Assembly (NCBI GenBank): GCA_002435835.1
Contig: DIVM01000075.1
Coordinates: forward strand, 1 to 35,752
Length of the DNA stretch: 35,752 nucleotides
Direction: 5' to 3'
DNA from: Firmicutes bacterium UBA6132
Lineage (GTDB): Bacteria > Bacillota_A > Clostridia > Tissierellales > Sedimentibacteraceae
Shown: positions 7,541-15,846 of the stretch, one piece after another
Layout of the letters: each line of letters starts with the position of its first letter
Numbering within the stretch: the first letter of the stretch is position 1
Notes under the pieces: generated by a model
Database searches by the model: none
Told to the model about the DNA's origin: nothing
Seen by the model: only the letters and a program-made list of their open reading frames with translations
Translations under genes and position numbers: made by a program

Positions 7541-8245
7541 TTGGAATTTGAATGTGGGGTGGGCAATACGAAAAAGAAAATAATATTATTTTTATCCTTA
7601 ATAATTATATTTATTTTATTTAAATATTACGATGTATTTGAATTTTTTAGTTTTGAAAATATTAATAATTTAAAAGCATACATAAATTCATTTGGAATTT
7701 TATCACCATTAGTTTTCATTGTATTATTTAGTATGGCTACAATTGCTTTTATACCTGGATTGCCAATAACTGTTTTGTCTGGAATAATATTTGGTGCTTG
7801 GTGGGGTTCTTTGTATGTAATTATTGGTTCTACTATTGGAGTTTCAGCATCTTTTTTGATAGCAAGATATATAGGCAGAGATTTTGTAAAAAAAATGGTT
7901 CAAAAAAATGAAAAAATGGAAAACTTAGATATTTTCATTAAAAAGCAAGGGAAGACAATATTGATAATTAGCAGGTTAGTTCCTATTTTTCCTTTTAATT
8001 TACAAAATTATGCCTATGGGATTACAGATGTAAAATTTAGTACATATTTTTGGTATTCTTTAATATTTATGATTCCGGGAACTTGTATATATACATGTTT
8101 TGGTTCTTTGGCATTTAGTGCTTTTCCAACAAATAAATTAATTTTATGTAGTAGTTTATTATTGGTATTGCTATGTTGCTTAATTATTATTCCAAAGAAA
8201 ATTTTTAACTTGAAAAGCCCTTCTGTAAAATATAATAATCAATAA
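7541..8245 (+). CDS. TVP38/TMEM64 (VTT-domain) membrane protein, YdjX-like
   Basis: About 234 aa membrane protein of the SNARE-associated/VTT (DedA superfamily) type. It has the re-entrant segment after ATIAFIPGLPITVLSG, the cytoplasmic GR.. segment, and the hallmark SRLVPIFPFNLQNYAYG. The start is uncertain: TTG at 7541 and GTG at 7559 are in frame, neither has an ideal RBS, and no ATG lies before the first helix. Such proteins are implicated in lipid scrambling or small-molecule flux; no substrate is established for YdjX. It is the first of two tandem paralogues, as with ydjX and ydjZ in E. coli. Confidence 0.82.
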   Translation: MEFECGVGNTKKKIILFLSLIIIFILFKYYDVFEFFSFENINNLKAYINSFGILSPLVFIVLFSMATIAFIPGLPITVLSGIIFGAWWGSLYVIIGSTIGVSASFLIARYIGRDFVKKMVQKNEKMENLDIFIKKQGKTILIISRLVPIFPFNLQNYAYGITDVKFSTYFWYSLIFMIPGTCIYTCFGSLAFSAFPTNKLILCSSLLLVLLCCLIIIPKKIFNLKSPSVKYNNQ

Positions 8246-8301
8246 ATGATTAATGTTTTTTATAATTTTAAATATTAAAAATTAAAACAATAGAGGAAAT
8301 T

Positions 8302-9039
8302 ATGGAAAAAAAAATATCTTCAAAAAGAAAAAATATAGTAAAAATTGTAGTTGCAGCTTTGTTATTAACATTAATACTTTCTTATTATTTTGTTCCAAAA
8401 GTTAATGAACTTTTAAAAGGAATATTTTCAATGTTTAGTTCAATGAGTGTTGATACAGTTATTGGGTACATAAGATCATATGGCGTTTATGCAGTAATAG
8501 TATCATTTTTATTAATGATGTTTCAATCAATTGCAGCTCCATTACCTGCATTTTTAATTACATTTGCAAATGCTGCTATTTTTGGATGGTGGCAAGGAGC
8601 TATTTTGTCATGGACAAGTTCAATGGCAGGTGCGGCATTATGCTTTTATATTGCAAAAATATTAGGTAGGGATGCAGTTGAAAAATTAACAAGTAAATTT
8701 GCAATTGACAGTGTGGACGGATTTTTTGAAAAGTATGGAAAACATACTATTATAATTTGTAGGCTATTACCATTTGTTTCATTTGACTTTATAAGTTATG
8801 CTGCAGGCCTTACATCAATGAGTTTTATACCATTTTTTATAGCAACAGGTGTAGGACAACTTCCTGCAACAATTGTTTATTCATATGTTGGTGGTATGTT
8901 AACTGGCGGTGCTCAAATGTTAGTCACTGGTTTACTAATTCTTTTTGCTATTAGTATTTTTATAATGCTGTTTAAACAAGTATATAGTGAAAAACAAAAT
9001 AAAAATAAAAAGAAAGATTTAAAAAATAATGAGTTATAG
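8302..9039 (+). CDS. TVP38/TMEM64 (VTT-domain) membrane protein, YdjZ-like
   Basis: 245 aa. A basic N-terminus and first helix (about 12-30) are followed by the VTT domain with the SIAAPLPAFLITFANAAIFG re-entrant segment and CRLLPFVSFDFISYAAG, the counterpart of the SRLVP motif in the preceding gene. The C-terminus is lysine-rich and cytoplasmic. GAGGAAATT directly precedes the ATG. It overlaps the next gene by 11 bases. It is paralogous to the upstream VTT protein but clearly diverged, so this is an old pair rather than a recent duplication. A heterodimer is plausible but not shown. Confidence 0.85.
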   Translation: MEKKISSKRKNIVKIVVAALLLTLILSYYFVPKVNELLKGIFSMFSSMSVDTVIGYIRSYGVYAVIVSFLLMMFQSIAAPLPAFLITFANAAIFGWWQGAILSWTSSMAGAALCFYIAKILGRDAVEKLTSKFAIDSVDGFFEKYGKHTIIICRLLPFVSFDFISYAAGLTSMSFIPFFIATGVGQLPATIVYSYVGGMLTGGAQMLVTGLLILFAISIFIMLFKQVYSEKQNKNKKKDLKNNEL

Positions 9040-9823
9040 AGAATTAATTGTAAAGAATCATCAAACAATGAGTTTTAATAAAATATTTGCAAAAATACAA
9101 CCGGGCGAAGAAATTTTTTGGCCCGGCTGTGCTATTTTATCACTTGGAAGTGAAATAACAGAAAAAACTTATAATTTACTTAAAACGAATATGCCAAATA
9201 TGTCATATAGTACATTTTGTTGTGGAAAACCATCATTACACATTAATGAGGGAAAGGATTTTATAAGTAAAGCTGACTTTTTTAGAAAAGCTTTTAAGAA
9301 AAATAAAACTAAGATAATTTATACATTATGTCCAAATTGTTTTGTTACTCTTTCAGAATTTTGTGATATTGAAGTTAAATCAGCATGGTCTTTAATAGAT
9401 GAATTTTTTCCTAAAGAAAAATATAACATCTTACAAGGTAAAAAATTGTCACTTCATGATCCCTGCCCTATAGTAAAAGATATAGAATCAACGGAACATG
9501 TAAGAAGTATTCTAAGTAAAATGGGTGTTGAAATTTTAGAATTTAAAAATAATAAGCATAAAACTATTTGTTGTGGTAAAAAAAATATGCTTATGACCCT
9601 TGATCCAGAAAAAGGGAAAAAGCTTTTTGAATTAAGATCTGTACAAGCACCTTCTAATGATATAGTTTCATATTGTGCTTCCTGTGTAGATACATTTAAG
9701 CAAAATTCATTTAATTCAAAACATATTCTTGAATTATTATGGCAAACAAATGTTAATGGTTCATGGGTAAATAGATATAAAGCTGTTAGAACAATACAAA
9801 AAAGTGGTGGTAGAAATGCTTGA
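9029..9823 (+). CDS. Double CCG-domain (HdrB-like) Fe-S protein
   Basis: 264 aa soluble protein with two complete cysteine-rich CCG domains: C34-x29-C64-C65-G-x35-C101-x2-C104 and C146-x34-C181-C182-G-x33-C216-x2-C219. This is the CX(n)CCGX(n)CxxC signature of heterodisulfide reductase subunit B, glycolate oxidase GlcF and succinate dehydrogenase SdhE, where it can bind a non-cubane [4Fe-4S] cluster for disulfide/thiol chemistry. There is no N-terminal ferredoxin domain, so an electron donor must be separate. The start overlaps the YdjZ-like gene; an internal ATG at 9068 is an alternative. The C-terminal end overlaps the start of the phosphatidyltransferase. In this operon it occupies the slot where E. 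coli has redox-type YnjA/YnjE proteins. The substrate is unknown. Confidence 0.85.
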   Translation: MSYRELIVKNHQTMSFNKIFAKIQPGEEIFWPGCAILSLGSEITEKTYNLLKTNMPNMSYSTFCCGKPSLHINEGKDFISKADFFRKAFKKNKTKIIYTLCPNCFVTLSEFCDIEVKSAWSLIDEFFPKEKYNILQGKKLSLHDPCPIVKDIESTEHVRSILSKMGVEILEFKNNKHKTICCGKKNMLMTLDPEKGKKLFELRSVQAPSNDIVSYCASCVDTFKQNSFNSKHILELLWQTNVNGSWVNRYKAVRTIQKSGGRNA

Positions 9824-10424
9824 TACATATGGTAGAAAATATTTAGATAAATTTTTTAATAAAACAGCAAATTTTTTTCTTAAGTTAAATATAAAACCTA
9901 ATGATATAACTGTTTTAGCTTTATTGTTAGGTATTTTAGCAAGTGTATGTTTTTATTTTGAAAGAAATTTTGAAGCTATTGTTATATTATGGATTTCAGG
10001 GTATTTAGATGCTGTTGATGGAGCTATGGCAAGAAAAAGTAAATTAATTTCAAAAGTAGGAACCCTTTTAGATATTTCATTTGATAGAATAGTAGAACTT
10101 TCATTTATTATTGTATTTGCATTAAAACATAATGATGCTGTATTTGCTCTTTTATGCCTTACCTGTGCTATAGTTATGTCCATGTCTATTTTTTTAACAA
10201 GTGGTATGTTATTAGAGAACAACGGCAAAAAGAGTTTTCACTACCAAGCAGGTCTTATGGAGAGAACAGAAGGATTTGTTATGTTTACATTAATGATAAT
10301 TTTTAAGAGTTTTATGAAAGAGATAGCATTTATATATGCCTTTTTGATATTATTTACAGCAGGACAAAGATCATTAAACGCAGTTAAAATTTTGGAGGAT
10401 AAAAGTGAAAAAAGTAAATGTTAA
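9816..10424 (+). CDS. CDP-alcohol phosphatidyltransferase, YnjF-like
   Basis: 202 aa integral membrane enzyme with about six helices. The full catalytic signature D-x2-D-G-x2-A-R-x8-G-x3-D-x3-D is intact: D65, D68, G69, A72, R73, G82, D86, D90. These Asp residues bind two metal ions and drive transfer of a phosphatidyl group from a CDP-activated lipid to an alcohol. The acceptor cannot be read from the sequence. GTG at 9804 is in frame, but ATG 9816 follows the purine-rich GTGGTGG at the right distance. It overlaps both neighbours, so it is tightly bound into the operon. E. coli YnjF occupies an equivalent neighbourhood. Confidence 0.88.
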   Translation: MLDTYGRKYLDKFFNKTANFFLKLNIKPNDITVLALLLGILASVCFYFERNFEAIVILWISGYLDAVDGAMARKSKLISKVGTLLDISFDRIVELSFIIVFALKHNDAVFALLCLTCAIVMSMSIFLTSGMLLENNGKKSFHYQAGLMERTEGFVMFTLMIIFKSFMKEIAFIYAFLILFTAGQRSLNAVKILEDKSEKSKC

Positions 10425-11619
10425 AGTTATATTAGTATTATTAGCAGTAATAGCAGTTGCTGCAACTTTATTTATGAAAGGTAATAATGAAAAGAATAAT
10501 CAAAGCAATACAGTTACAATTTATGGCTGGGGCGGAGATGTAAGAGTAAATGAATGGATAGATACAGAATTATCACCATATGTTAAAGAAAATTATGGTG
10601 TAGATGTAGTTAGAGTTCCAATGAATATTGATGAAATTTTAATGAAACTTACAAATGAAAAAAAACAGGAAACTTCTGGCTCCATAGATGTAATTTGGTT
10701 AAATGGTGAAAATTTTTATTATGCAAAGCAATATGAGTTGCTTTATGGTCCATTTATAGATAAAATAGATAATGCAAATAAATATGTGGATTTAAAAGGT
10801 CCAGAAGCAAGTGTAGATTTTGGATATCCTACTGAAGGCTATGAAGCACCTTGGGGTAAAGCACAATTTGTTTTTGTACATGACAAAAATATGTTAGAAC
10901 AACCACCTAAGAATTCTGCAGAGTTAAAAGAATTTGTTATGAAAAATCCAGGGAAATTCACTTATCCAGAAGCAACTGATTTCGTTGGTTCAGCTTTTGT
11001 AAGAACAGTAATATATGATATAGTTGGATATGAAAATATTAAGGATTTACCAGCAGATTATGAAGTTGTTAAAAATGCCATAGAACCAGCTATGGAATAT
11101 TTAAAAGAAATAAAACCATATTTATGGAAAGAAGGTACAACTTATCCTAAGGATTCTGCTCAGCTTGATGGTTTATACCAAGATGGAGAAATTTATATAG
11201 CAATGGATTATAATGCAAATAAAGCACTTAGTAAAGTTATGGATAAAAGTTGGAGCAAAGATACGGAAACATTTGTTTGGGAAAAAGGAACACCTTTTAA
11301 CACTCATTATCTTGCAATAGCATCAAATGCACCTAATTTGGAAAATGCACTTAAATTAATAGATGCTGCTCTTTCTCCTGCTATGCAATCTTCAAAAGCA
11401 AAATTAAGTGGTTGGGGAGATTTACCTGTACTAAGTTATGAAAAGCTTTCAAAGAAAGAACAAGAAAAATTAAATATAGCTATGACTCCTGATAGTGAAT
11501 ATAAAAATTCCATTTTGAGTTATGAAGAGCTATCAAAATATAAACAACCTGAAGTAAGAGCTGATTTAGTGGCTGTAATTGAAAAGATTTGGGGAGACGT
11601 GGTTCTATTTGATAAATAA
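10405..11619 (+). CDS. ABC importer substrate-binding protein, YnjB-like
   Basis: 404 aa extracytoplasmic solute-binding protein. It starts with GTG, supported by GGAGG 6 bases upstream. The N-terminal hydrophobic segment (about 7-24) has no lipobox cysteine, so it is probably held by an uncleaved signal anchor or released. The mature part opens with VTIYGWGGDVRVNEWI and carries IDVIWLNGENF and LLYGPF, characteristic of the YnjB family (COG4134). Type II binding fold by family. The ligand is unknown; E. coli YnjBCD is likewise unassigned despite older thiamine-like guesses. It overlaps the phosphatidyltransferase by 20 bases and the first permease by about 11. Confidence 0.85.
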   Translation: MKKVNVKVILVLLAVIAVAATLFMKGNNEKNNQSNTVTIYGWGGDVRVNEWIDTELSPYVKENYGVDVVRVPMNIDEILMKLTNEKKQETSGSIDVIWLNGENFYYAKQYELLYGPFIDKIDNANKYVDLKGPEASVDFGYPTEGYEAPWGKAQFVFVHDKNMLEQPPKNSAELKEFVMKNPGKFTYPEATDFVGSAFVRTVIYDIVGYENIKDLPADYEVVKNAIEPAMEYLKEIKPYLWKEGTTYPKDSAQLDGLYQDGEIYIAMDYNANKALSKVMDKSWSKDTETFVWEKGTPFNTHYLAIASNAPNLENALKLIDAALSPAMQSSKAKLSGWGDLPVLSYEKLSKKEQEKLNIAMTPDSEYKNSILSYEELSKYKQPEVRADLVAVIEKIWGDVVLFDK

Positions 11620-12520
11620 ATATAAAAATATTTTTAATAAATTATTAATGATATTACCTTCATTTTTAATAGTATTTTCTATTAGCGCTTATGTAATCAT
11701 TAATACATTAAAGGAAAGCTTAGGTTATATTCCTGAGCTTTTTTTAAATGAATTTACTTTTAAATATTATACAGAATTGTTTAGTAATAAAATTTTTATA
11801 AAAAGTATAATTTATAGCTTTTATGTTGCATTTGTATCAACTGCATTATCTGCTGTAATAGGTACTTATTTAGGATATATGGTCTCTAAATCAAAGGGAT
11901 TATTATATAATATTATATATAAATTTCCAATACTTTTGTCGTATATTGCAGCAGCAGCATTAATTTTTAGCACATATAGTGACAAAGGACTTTTATACCA
12001 TATATGCTTAATTTTGCATTTAGATATAAATAGTTTAAATATAATTTACAATACAAATGGTTTTGCAGTGATTTTATTAAATATTTTTAAAGGAATTCCA
12101 TTTATTGCTTTTTCTGTTAGTCCAATATTTATGAAAAATGATCATAAGTTTAGAGAAACAGCTAAGAATTTAGGATGTAGTGATATTATTTATATTTTTC
12201 GAGTTTTATTACCCATGTCTAAGCGTGCAATAATTACATCATCTTTAGTAATTTTTAATTATAATTTATTTACTTATGAGGGATTTTATTTCTTAGGTCC
12301 ATCAACTCCGATTTCTATGGGAGTTCTTGTTTACCAAACATATATTAACCCGGATATTACAAACAGAGCAAATGGCATGGCTATAAATATGATTATGATA
12401 GTTTTTTCATTAATTATGTGTTTAATATATTATAATGTAATAAAAAATAATAAAAATGATGAAAGTGAAATAGATAATGATAATGAATTGGAGGATTATG
12501 AATATGAAAATATTAAATAA
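11609..12520 (+). CDS. ABC importer permease, N-terminal YnjC-like half
   Basis: About 304 aa binding-protein-dependent permease with six helices. The cytoplasmic EAA loop (FRETAKNLGCSDIIYIFRVLLP) contacts the ATPase. A start at TTG 11609 is preferred, because GGGGAG lies 12 bases upstream. A TTG at 11579 is also open, and no ATG is available. The C-terminal tail is acidic (ESEIDNDNELEDYEYEN). In E. coli, YnjC is a single protein of about double length; here the two halves are separate genes with their own RBS, overlapping by 17 bases. Confidence 0.8.
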   Translation: MINKYKNIFNKLLMILPSFLIVFSISAYVIINTLKESLGYIPELFLNEFTFKYYTELFSNKIFIKSIIYSFYVAFVSTALSAVIGTYLGYMVSKSKGLLYNIIYKFPILLSYIAAAALIFSTYSDKGLLYHICLILHLDINSLNIIYNTNGFAVILLNIFKGIPFIAFSVSPIFMKNDHKFRETAKNLGCSDIIYIFRVLLPMSKRAIITSSLVIFNYNLFTYEGFYFLGPSTPISMGVLVYQTYINPDITNRANGMAINMIMIVFSLIMCLIYYNVIKNNKNDESEIDNDNELEDYEYENIK

Positions 12521-13298
12521 AATGTTAACTTCAATCATTATGTTGTTTCTTGTGTTACCATTTGTATCCATGATTATATGGTCGTTTTTTACTAGCTGGC
12601 CACATTATAGCATATTCCCTCAAAATTTGAGTTTTAAAAGTTTTATATATTTTTTTGAATCAAAAGATTGGATAATTGCATTAAATTCTGTTGGATTTTC
12701 TTTAATAGTTGCTTTTTGTTCATTAATTTTTAGTATAATGCTTTCAAGGTTTTTTATTAGCTTTAATTTTAAATATAAAGCTTTAATAGAAAGCTTGTTT
12801 TATCTTTCCATGCTTTTACCTATTGTAAGTATATCAATAGGAAGTCATAAAATGTTTTTAAACATATTTTTAGGTGACTGTGGTTTTATTGTTTTTATTT
12901 TACATATATATTTTTCTTTACCATATGCTTTTAAAATGGTTTATTCCTATTATAATTTATGGGGCATTGAACAGGAGCAAGTTGCAAGAGGCCTTGGAGC
13001 CAATAAATATCAAGCGTTTTACATGATTAATATACCAATTTATTTAAAAGGTTATATATCAAGTTTTATTATGGCTTTTATAATATCTTATTCGCAATAT
13101 TTTATTAACTTTTTTATAGGAGATTCAAAGTACGTTAATTTCTCCATGATTATGACACCTTATATTACGGGTTCTAATAGAAATATTTCATCATTATATG
13201 TTCTTATGTATATATTATATGGTATAATTGTAATGATATTATGTTCTCTTATAGAGAGAATATATAAAACTAAAAGAGAAAGAATTGAAAATATATGA
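12504..13298 (+). CDS. ABC importer permease, C-terminal YnjC-like half
   Basis: 264 aa second permease with six helices. The EAA loop is EQEQVARGLGANKYQAFYM followed by IPIYLKG. Four in-frame ATGs exist; GGAGG at 12490-12494 is 9 bases from the ATG at 12504 but only 3 from 12498 and downstream of the earlier ones, so 12504 is chosen. It is probably a heterodimer partner of the upstream permease. Its stop overlaps the ATPase start by 4 bases. Confidence 0.82.
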   Translation: MKILNKMLTSIIMLFLVLPFVSMIIWSFFTSWPHYSIFPQNLSFKSFIYFFESKDWIIALNSVGFSLIVAFCSLIFSIMLSRFFISFNFKYKALIESLFYLSMLLPIVSISIGSHKMFLNIFLGDCGFIVFILHIYFSLPYAFKMVYSYYNLWGIEQEQVARGLGANKYQAFYMINIPIYLKGYISSFIMAFIISYSQYFINFFIGDSKYVNFSMIMTPYITGSNRNISSLYVLMYILYGIIVMILCSLIERIYKTKRERIENI

Positions 13299-14092
13299 GC
13301 TTCCTACAATTAAAAAATATAGATTATAAAATAGATAAAAATCAAATATTAAAAAATATAAACTTACAAATTGAAAATGGTGAGTTTTTTTCTATATTAG
13401 GTCCAAGCGGAGCAGGAAAAACTACTATTTTTAGGATTATAACGGGAGCAATATTAGCAGATAAAGGACAAGTTTTTTTAGATGGTAATATGATAAATGA
13501 TGTTCCTATGGAAAAAAGAGAAATAATTATGGTTCATCAAGCAAAACAACTTTTTCCTCATTTAACTGTATTACAAAACATTCAATTTGGTATGGAAATA
13601 AGAAAAATTAATAAAAAAATTATAACTGAAAAAACAGAGGATTTATTAAATATATTTAATATGAAATCCCACATAAATAAGTTTCCTCATGAAATGTCTG
13701 GAGGTCAGCAGCAATTAGTAGCTTTAATGAGAGCATTAGCAGTTGATCCTAAAGTGCTTTTATTAGATGAACCATTTACAGGCCTTGATAATAATTTAAA
13801 AAATTATATGAAAAGTTTTATATTGAAAATACAAAAACAATTTAAAATCACTACGGTTATGATTACTCATGATAAAGAAGATGCGTTTTTTATGAGTGAT
13901 AAAATATCATTTTTATTTAATGGAGAAATTGTTTTATGTGATACTCCTAATAATTTAATTAAGTCAAGAAATATAGAATTAGTTAATGATTTTCTTGGAG
14001 AAATAATTATATTAGAAGATAATAGAATAGTTTTTTCTGATAAGATTATAGATGTAAATAATGTAAATAATGAATTTATTAAAAAAAAATAA
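13295..14092 (+). CDS. ABC importer ATPase, YnjD-like
   Basis: 265 aa nucleotide-binding subunit of the importer class. Walker A is GPSGAGKTT (36-44), the Q-loop lies in MVHQAKQLFP, the signature is MSGGQQQ (134-140), Walker B is LLLDEP (D158, E159), the D-loop is GLD, and the H-loop is MITHD. A short C-terminal extension of about 40 residues follows the core. It powers the preceding two permeases and binding protein. It is the last gene of the run, with a strong terminator directly after it, so the ydj/ynj-like unit ends here and does not include the sigma-54 activator. Confidence 0.9.
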   Translation: MSFLQLKNIDYKIDKNQILKNINLQIENGEFFSILGPSGAGKTTIFRIITGAILADKGQVFLDGNMINDVPMEKREIIMVHQAKQLFPHLTVLQNIQFGMEIRKINKKIITEKTEDLLNIFNMKSHINKFPHEMSGGQQQLVALMRALAVDPKVLLLDEPFTGLDNNLKNYMKSFILKIQKQFKITTVMITHDKEDAFFMSDKISFLFNGEIVLCDTPNNLIKSRNIELVNDFLGEIIILEDNRIVFSDKIIDVNNVNNEFIKKK

Positions 14093-14100
14093 AAAATAGA

Positions 14101-14136
14101 AAAATGTGTGCTGAAAATATTTTGCATACATTTTTT
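14101..14136 (+). terminator. Terminator of the ydj/ynj-like operon
   Basis: AAAATGTGTGC (14101-14111) pairs with GCATACATTTT (14124-14134), with one wobble, followed by T-rich sequence. Confidence 0.85.
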
Positions 14137-14161
14137 ATCATTTAGAAACTTCAAAATATTA

Positions 14162-14223
14162 GAAAAGATGTCTTATTTATGAGTTATAAGATTCTTTTCA
14201 ACTTCTACAATATATGTTATAAT
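14162..14223 (+). promoter_or_regulatory. Promoter region of the sigma-54 activator gene
   Basis: -35-like TTTTCA (14195-14200), 17-base spacer, and -10 TATAAT (14218-14223). An inverted repeat (GAAAAGA..TCTTAT / ATAAGA..TCTTTTC, about 14162-14199) abuts and overlaps the -35. It could be an autoregulatory operator or a second weak hairpin. The rest of 14093-14316 shows nothing else. Confidence 0.4.
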
Positions 14224-14316
14224 ATATATAAATTTAATATGTAAATTTAAATATGTGAAAATTGTTAAAATAATGTTAATTATATTTTTGGATAAATTAT
14301 TTCAGAAAGGAGCAAA

Positions 14317-15717
14317 ATGAAAGCAAAAGAATATTTAAATATTATGCAAAAAATTTTGCACCAAGTTGATGAAGGAGTTCACGTTTTAGACAGCGATGGA
14401 AACACAATCATATATAATAATTCTATGTCTAATTTAGAAAAGATGTCTTCAAAAGATGTAATGAAAAAACCATTCAGTGAAGTTTTTAAAAATTTAAATA
14501 ATGAAAATAGTACGTTGCTAAAAGCATTGAAATTAAAGGAAAGTACTATTAATAAAAAACAAACATATCTAAATAAAGATGGTAAAGAAATCACTACAAT
14601 TAATACTACATTTCCAGTATTTCATGGCGAAGAAATTATAGCAGTAGTTGAAGTTGCTAAAAATATTACAGAAATGCAACAATTATCCCATAAAATTTTA
14701 AAATTACAAGATGAAATAGAAAAACCAGGTGAAGCTAAATTTAATAAAATAAGGAAATATAATTTTAACAACATAATAGGACAAAGTTTGAATTTTGTTG
14801 AAGTGATTGAAAGAGCTAAAAAGGCATCTCGTAATTCTGCATCAGTATTTATTTATGGTGAAACTGGAACTGGTAAAGAACTTATAGCTCAAAGTATTCA
14901 TTATAACAGCGAAAGAAAAGATATGCCTTTCATAGCTCAAAATTGTGCTGCACTTCCTGAAACATTACTTGAAGGATTATTATTTGGTACTTCAAAAGGT
15001 GGATTTACAGGAGCTATTGATAGAGCAGGATTATTTGAGCAAGCAAATGGTGGAACATTATTGTTGGATGAAATAAATTCAATGCCTTATGAACTGCAAG
15101 CAAAGCTGCTTAGGGTACTCCAAGAAAATTATATTAGGCGAGTTGGCGGATCTAAAGATATTCCAATAGATGTTAGAATAATAGCTACAAGCAATGAAAA
15201 ACCTGAAAAAATATTAGCTGAAGGAAAAATTAGAAAAGACTTATTTTACAGAGTAAATGTGATTCCTTTAAACATCCCACCTCTTAGAGAAAGAAGAGAG
15301 GATATCCCTTTATTAGCTGAAAAATTTATTAATAAATATAATGAAAGATTTAATAAAAAAATATACACTCTTTCAGATACTGCAAAAGAAAAACTTCTTT
15401 ATTATAGTTTTCCTGGAAATGTAAGAGAACTTGAAAATATAATAATGGGTAGTATAAGCTTAGTAGATGATGAAGAAATACTTACATTAGAACATATAGG
15501 TGAAGATGACATTAATATAAATTCAATTAACCATAATATAAGCGAAATTAAAGATAAGGGAATGGATGATTATTTAGCTGATTTAGAAAAGAAAATAATA
15601 TTGGACGCTTTGGAAAAAAATGATTTCAACATATCAAAAGCAGCAAAAATGTTGAAAATTAAGCGTCAAACTTTACAACATAAAATAAAAAAATATGAAG
15701 TTTTAATAAAAAATTAA
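14317..15717 (+). CDS. Sigma-54-dependent activator, PAS-AAA+-Fis (RocR-like)
   Basis: 466 aa enhancer-binding protein. A PAS sensor domain (about 10-125) is followed by a short linker, then the sigma-54 AAA+ domain (about 150-385) with Walker A GETGTGKE (181-188), the sigma-contact loop GGFTGA (228-233) and Walker B LLLDEIN. A Fis-type helix-turn-helix (about 425-460, FNISKAAKMLKIKRQTLQHKI) ends the protein. The contact loop is normally GAFTGA; the critical Phe-Thr are kept. AGAAAGGAG precedes the ATG. It is separated from the ornithine operon by a terminator, and that operon begins with a perfect -24/-12 promoter. It is therefore the likely activator of ornithine fermentation, sensing ornithine or arginine as RocR does; the ligand is inferred. 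Confidence 0.92.
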   Translation: MKAKEYLNIMQKILHQVDEGVHVLDSDGNTIIYNNSMSNLEKMSSKDVMKKPFSEVFKNLNNENSTLLKALKLKESTINKKQTYLNKDGKEITTINTTFPVFHGEEIIAVVEVAKNITEMQQLSHKILKLQDEIEKPGEAKFNKIRKYNFNNIIGQSLNFVEVIERAKKASRNSASVFIYGETGTGKELIAQSIHYNSERKDMPFIAQNCAALPETLLEGLLFGTSKGGFTGAIDRAGLFEQANGGTLLLDEINSMPYELQAKLLRVLQENYIRRVGGSKDIPIDVRIIATSNEKPEKILAEGKIRKDLFYRVNVIPLNIPPLRERREDIPLLAEKFINKYNERFNKKIYTLSDTAKEKLLYYSFPGNVRELENIIMGSISLVDDEEILTLEHIGEDDININSINHNISEIKDKGMDDYLADLEKKIILDALEKNDFNISKAAKMLKIKRQTLQHKIKKYEVLIKN

Positions 15718-15718
15718 T

Positions 15719-15768
15719 AAAAAAGCAAATTAATTTGCGCAAGCTGCAAATTAATTTGCTTTTTTATT
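15719..15768 (+). terminator. Strong terminator after the sigma-54 activator
   Basis: 18-bp perfect stem (15721-15738 with 15746-15763) around a 7-base loop, followed by T-rich sequence. It insulates the activator gene from the ornithine operon. Confidence 0.93.
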
Positions 15769-15846
15769 GTCTTTTTTTGTTGGAATTTTTTAAAATATTT
15801 AAAAAAGAATAAATATTATTATAATGTTTAAATTATATTATGATTG

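Noticed and set aside
9029..9823. Selenocysteine (in-frame TGA) in the CCG or other redox proteins
   Set aside because: All CCG cysteines are TGT or TGC codons, and I saw no in-frame TGA followed by homologous sequence.
12477..12520. Frameshift fusing the two YnjC-like permeases into one gene
   Set aside because: The second frame has its own GGAGG and ATG, and the first has a natural acidic tail and stop, so two genes is the simpler reading.
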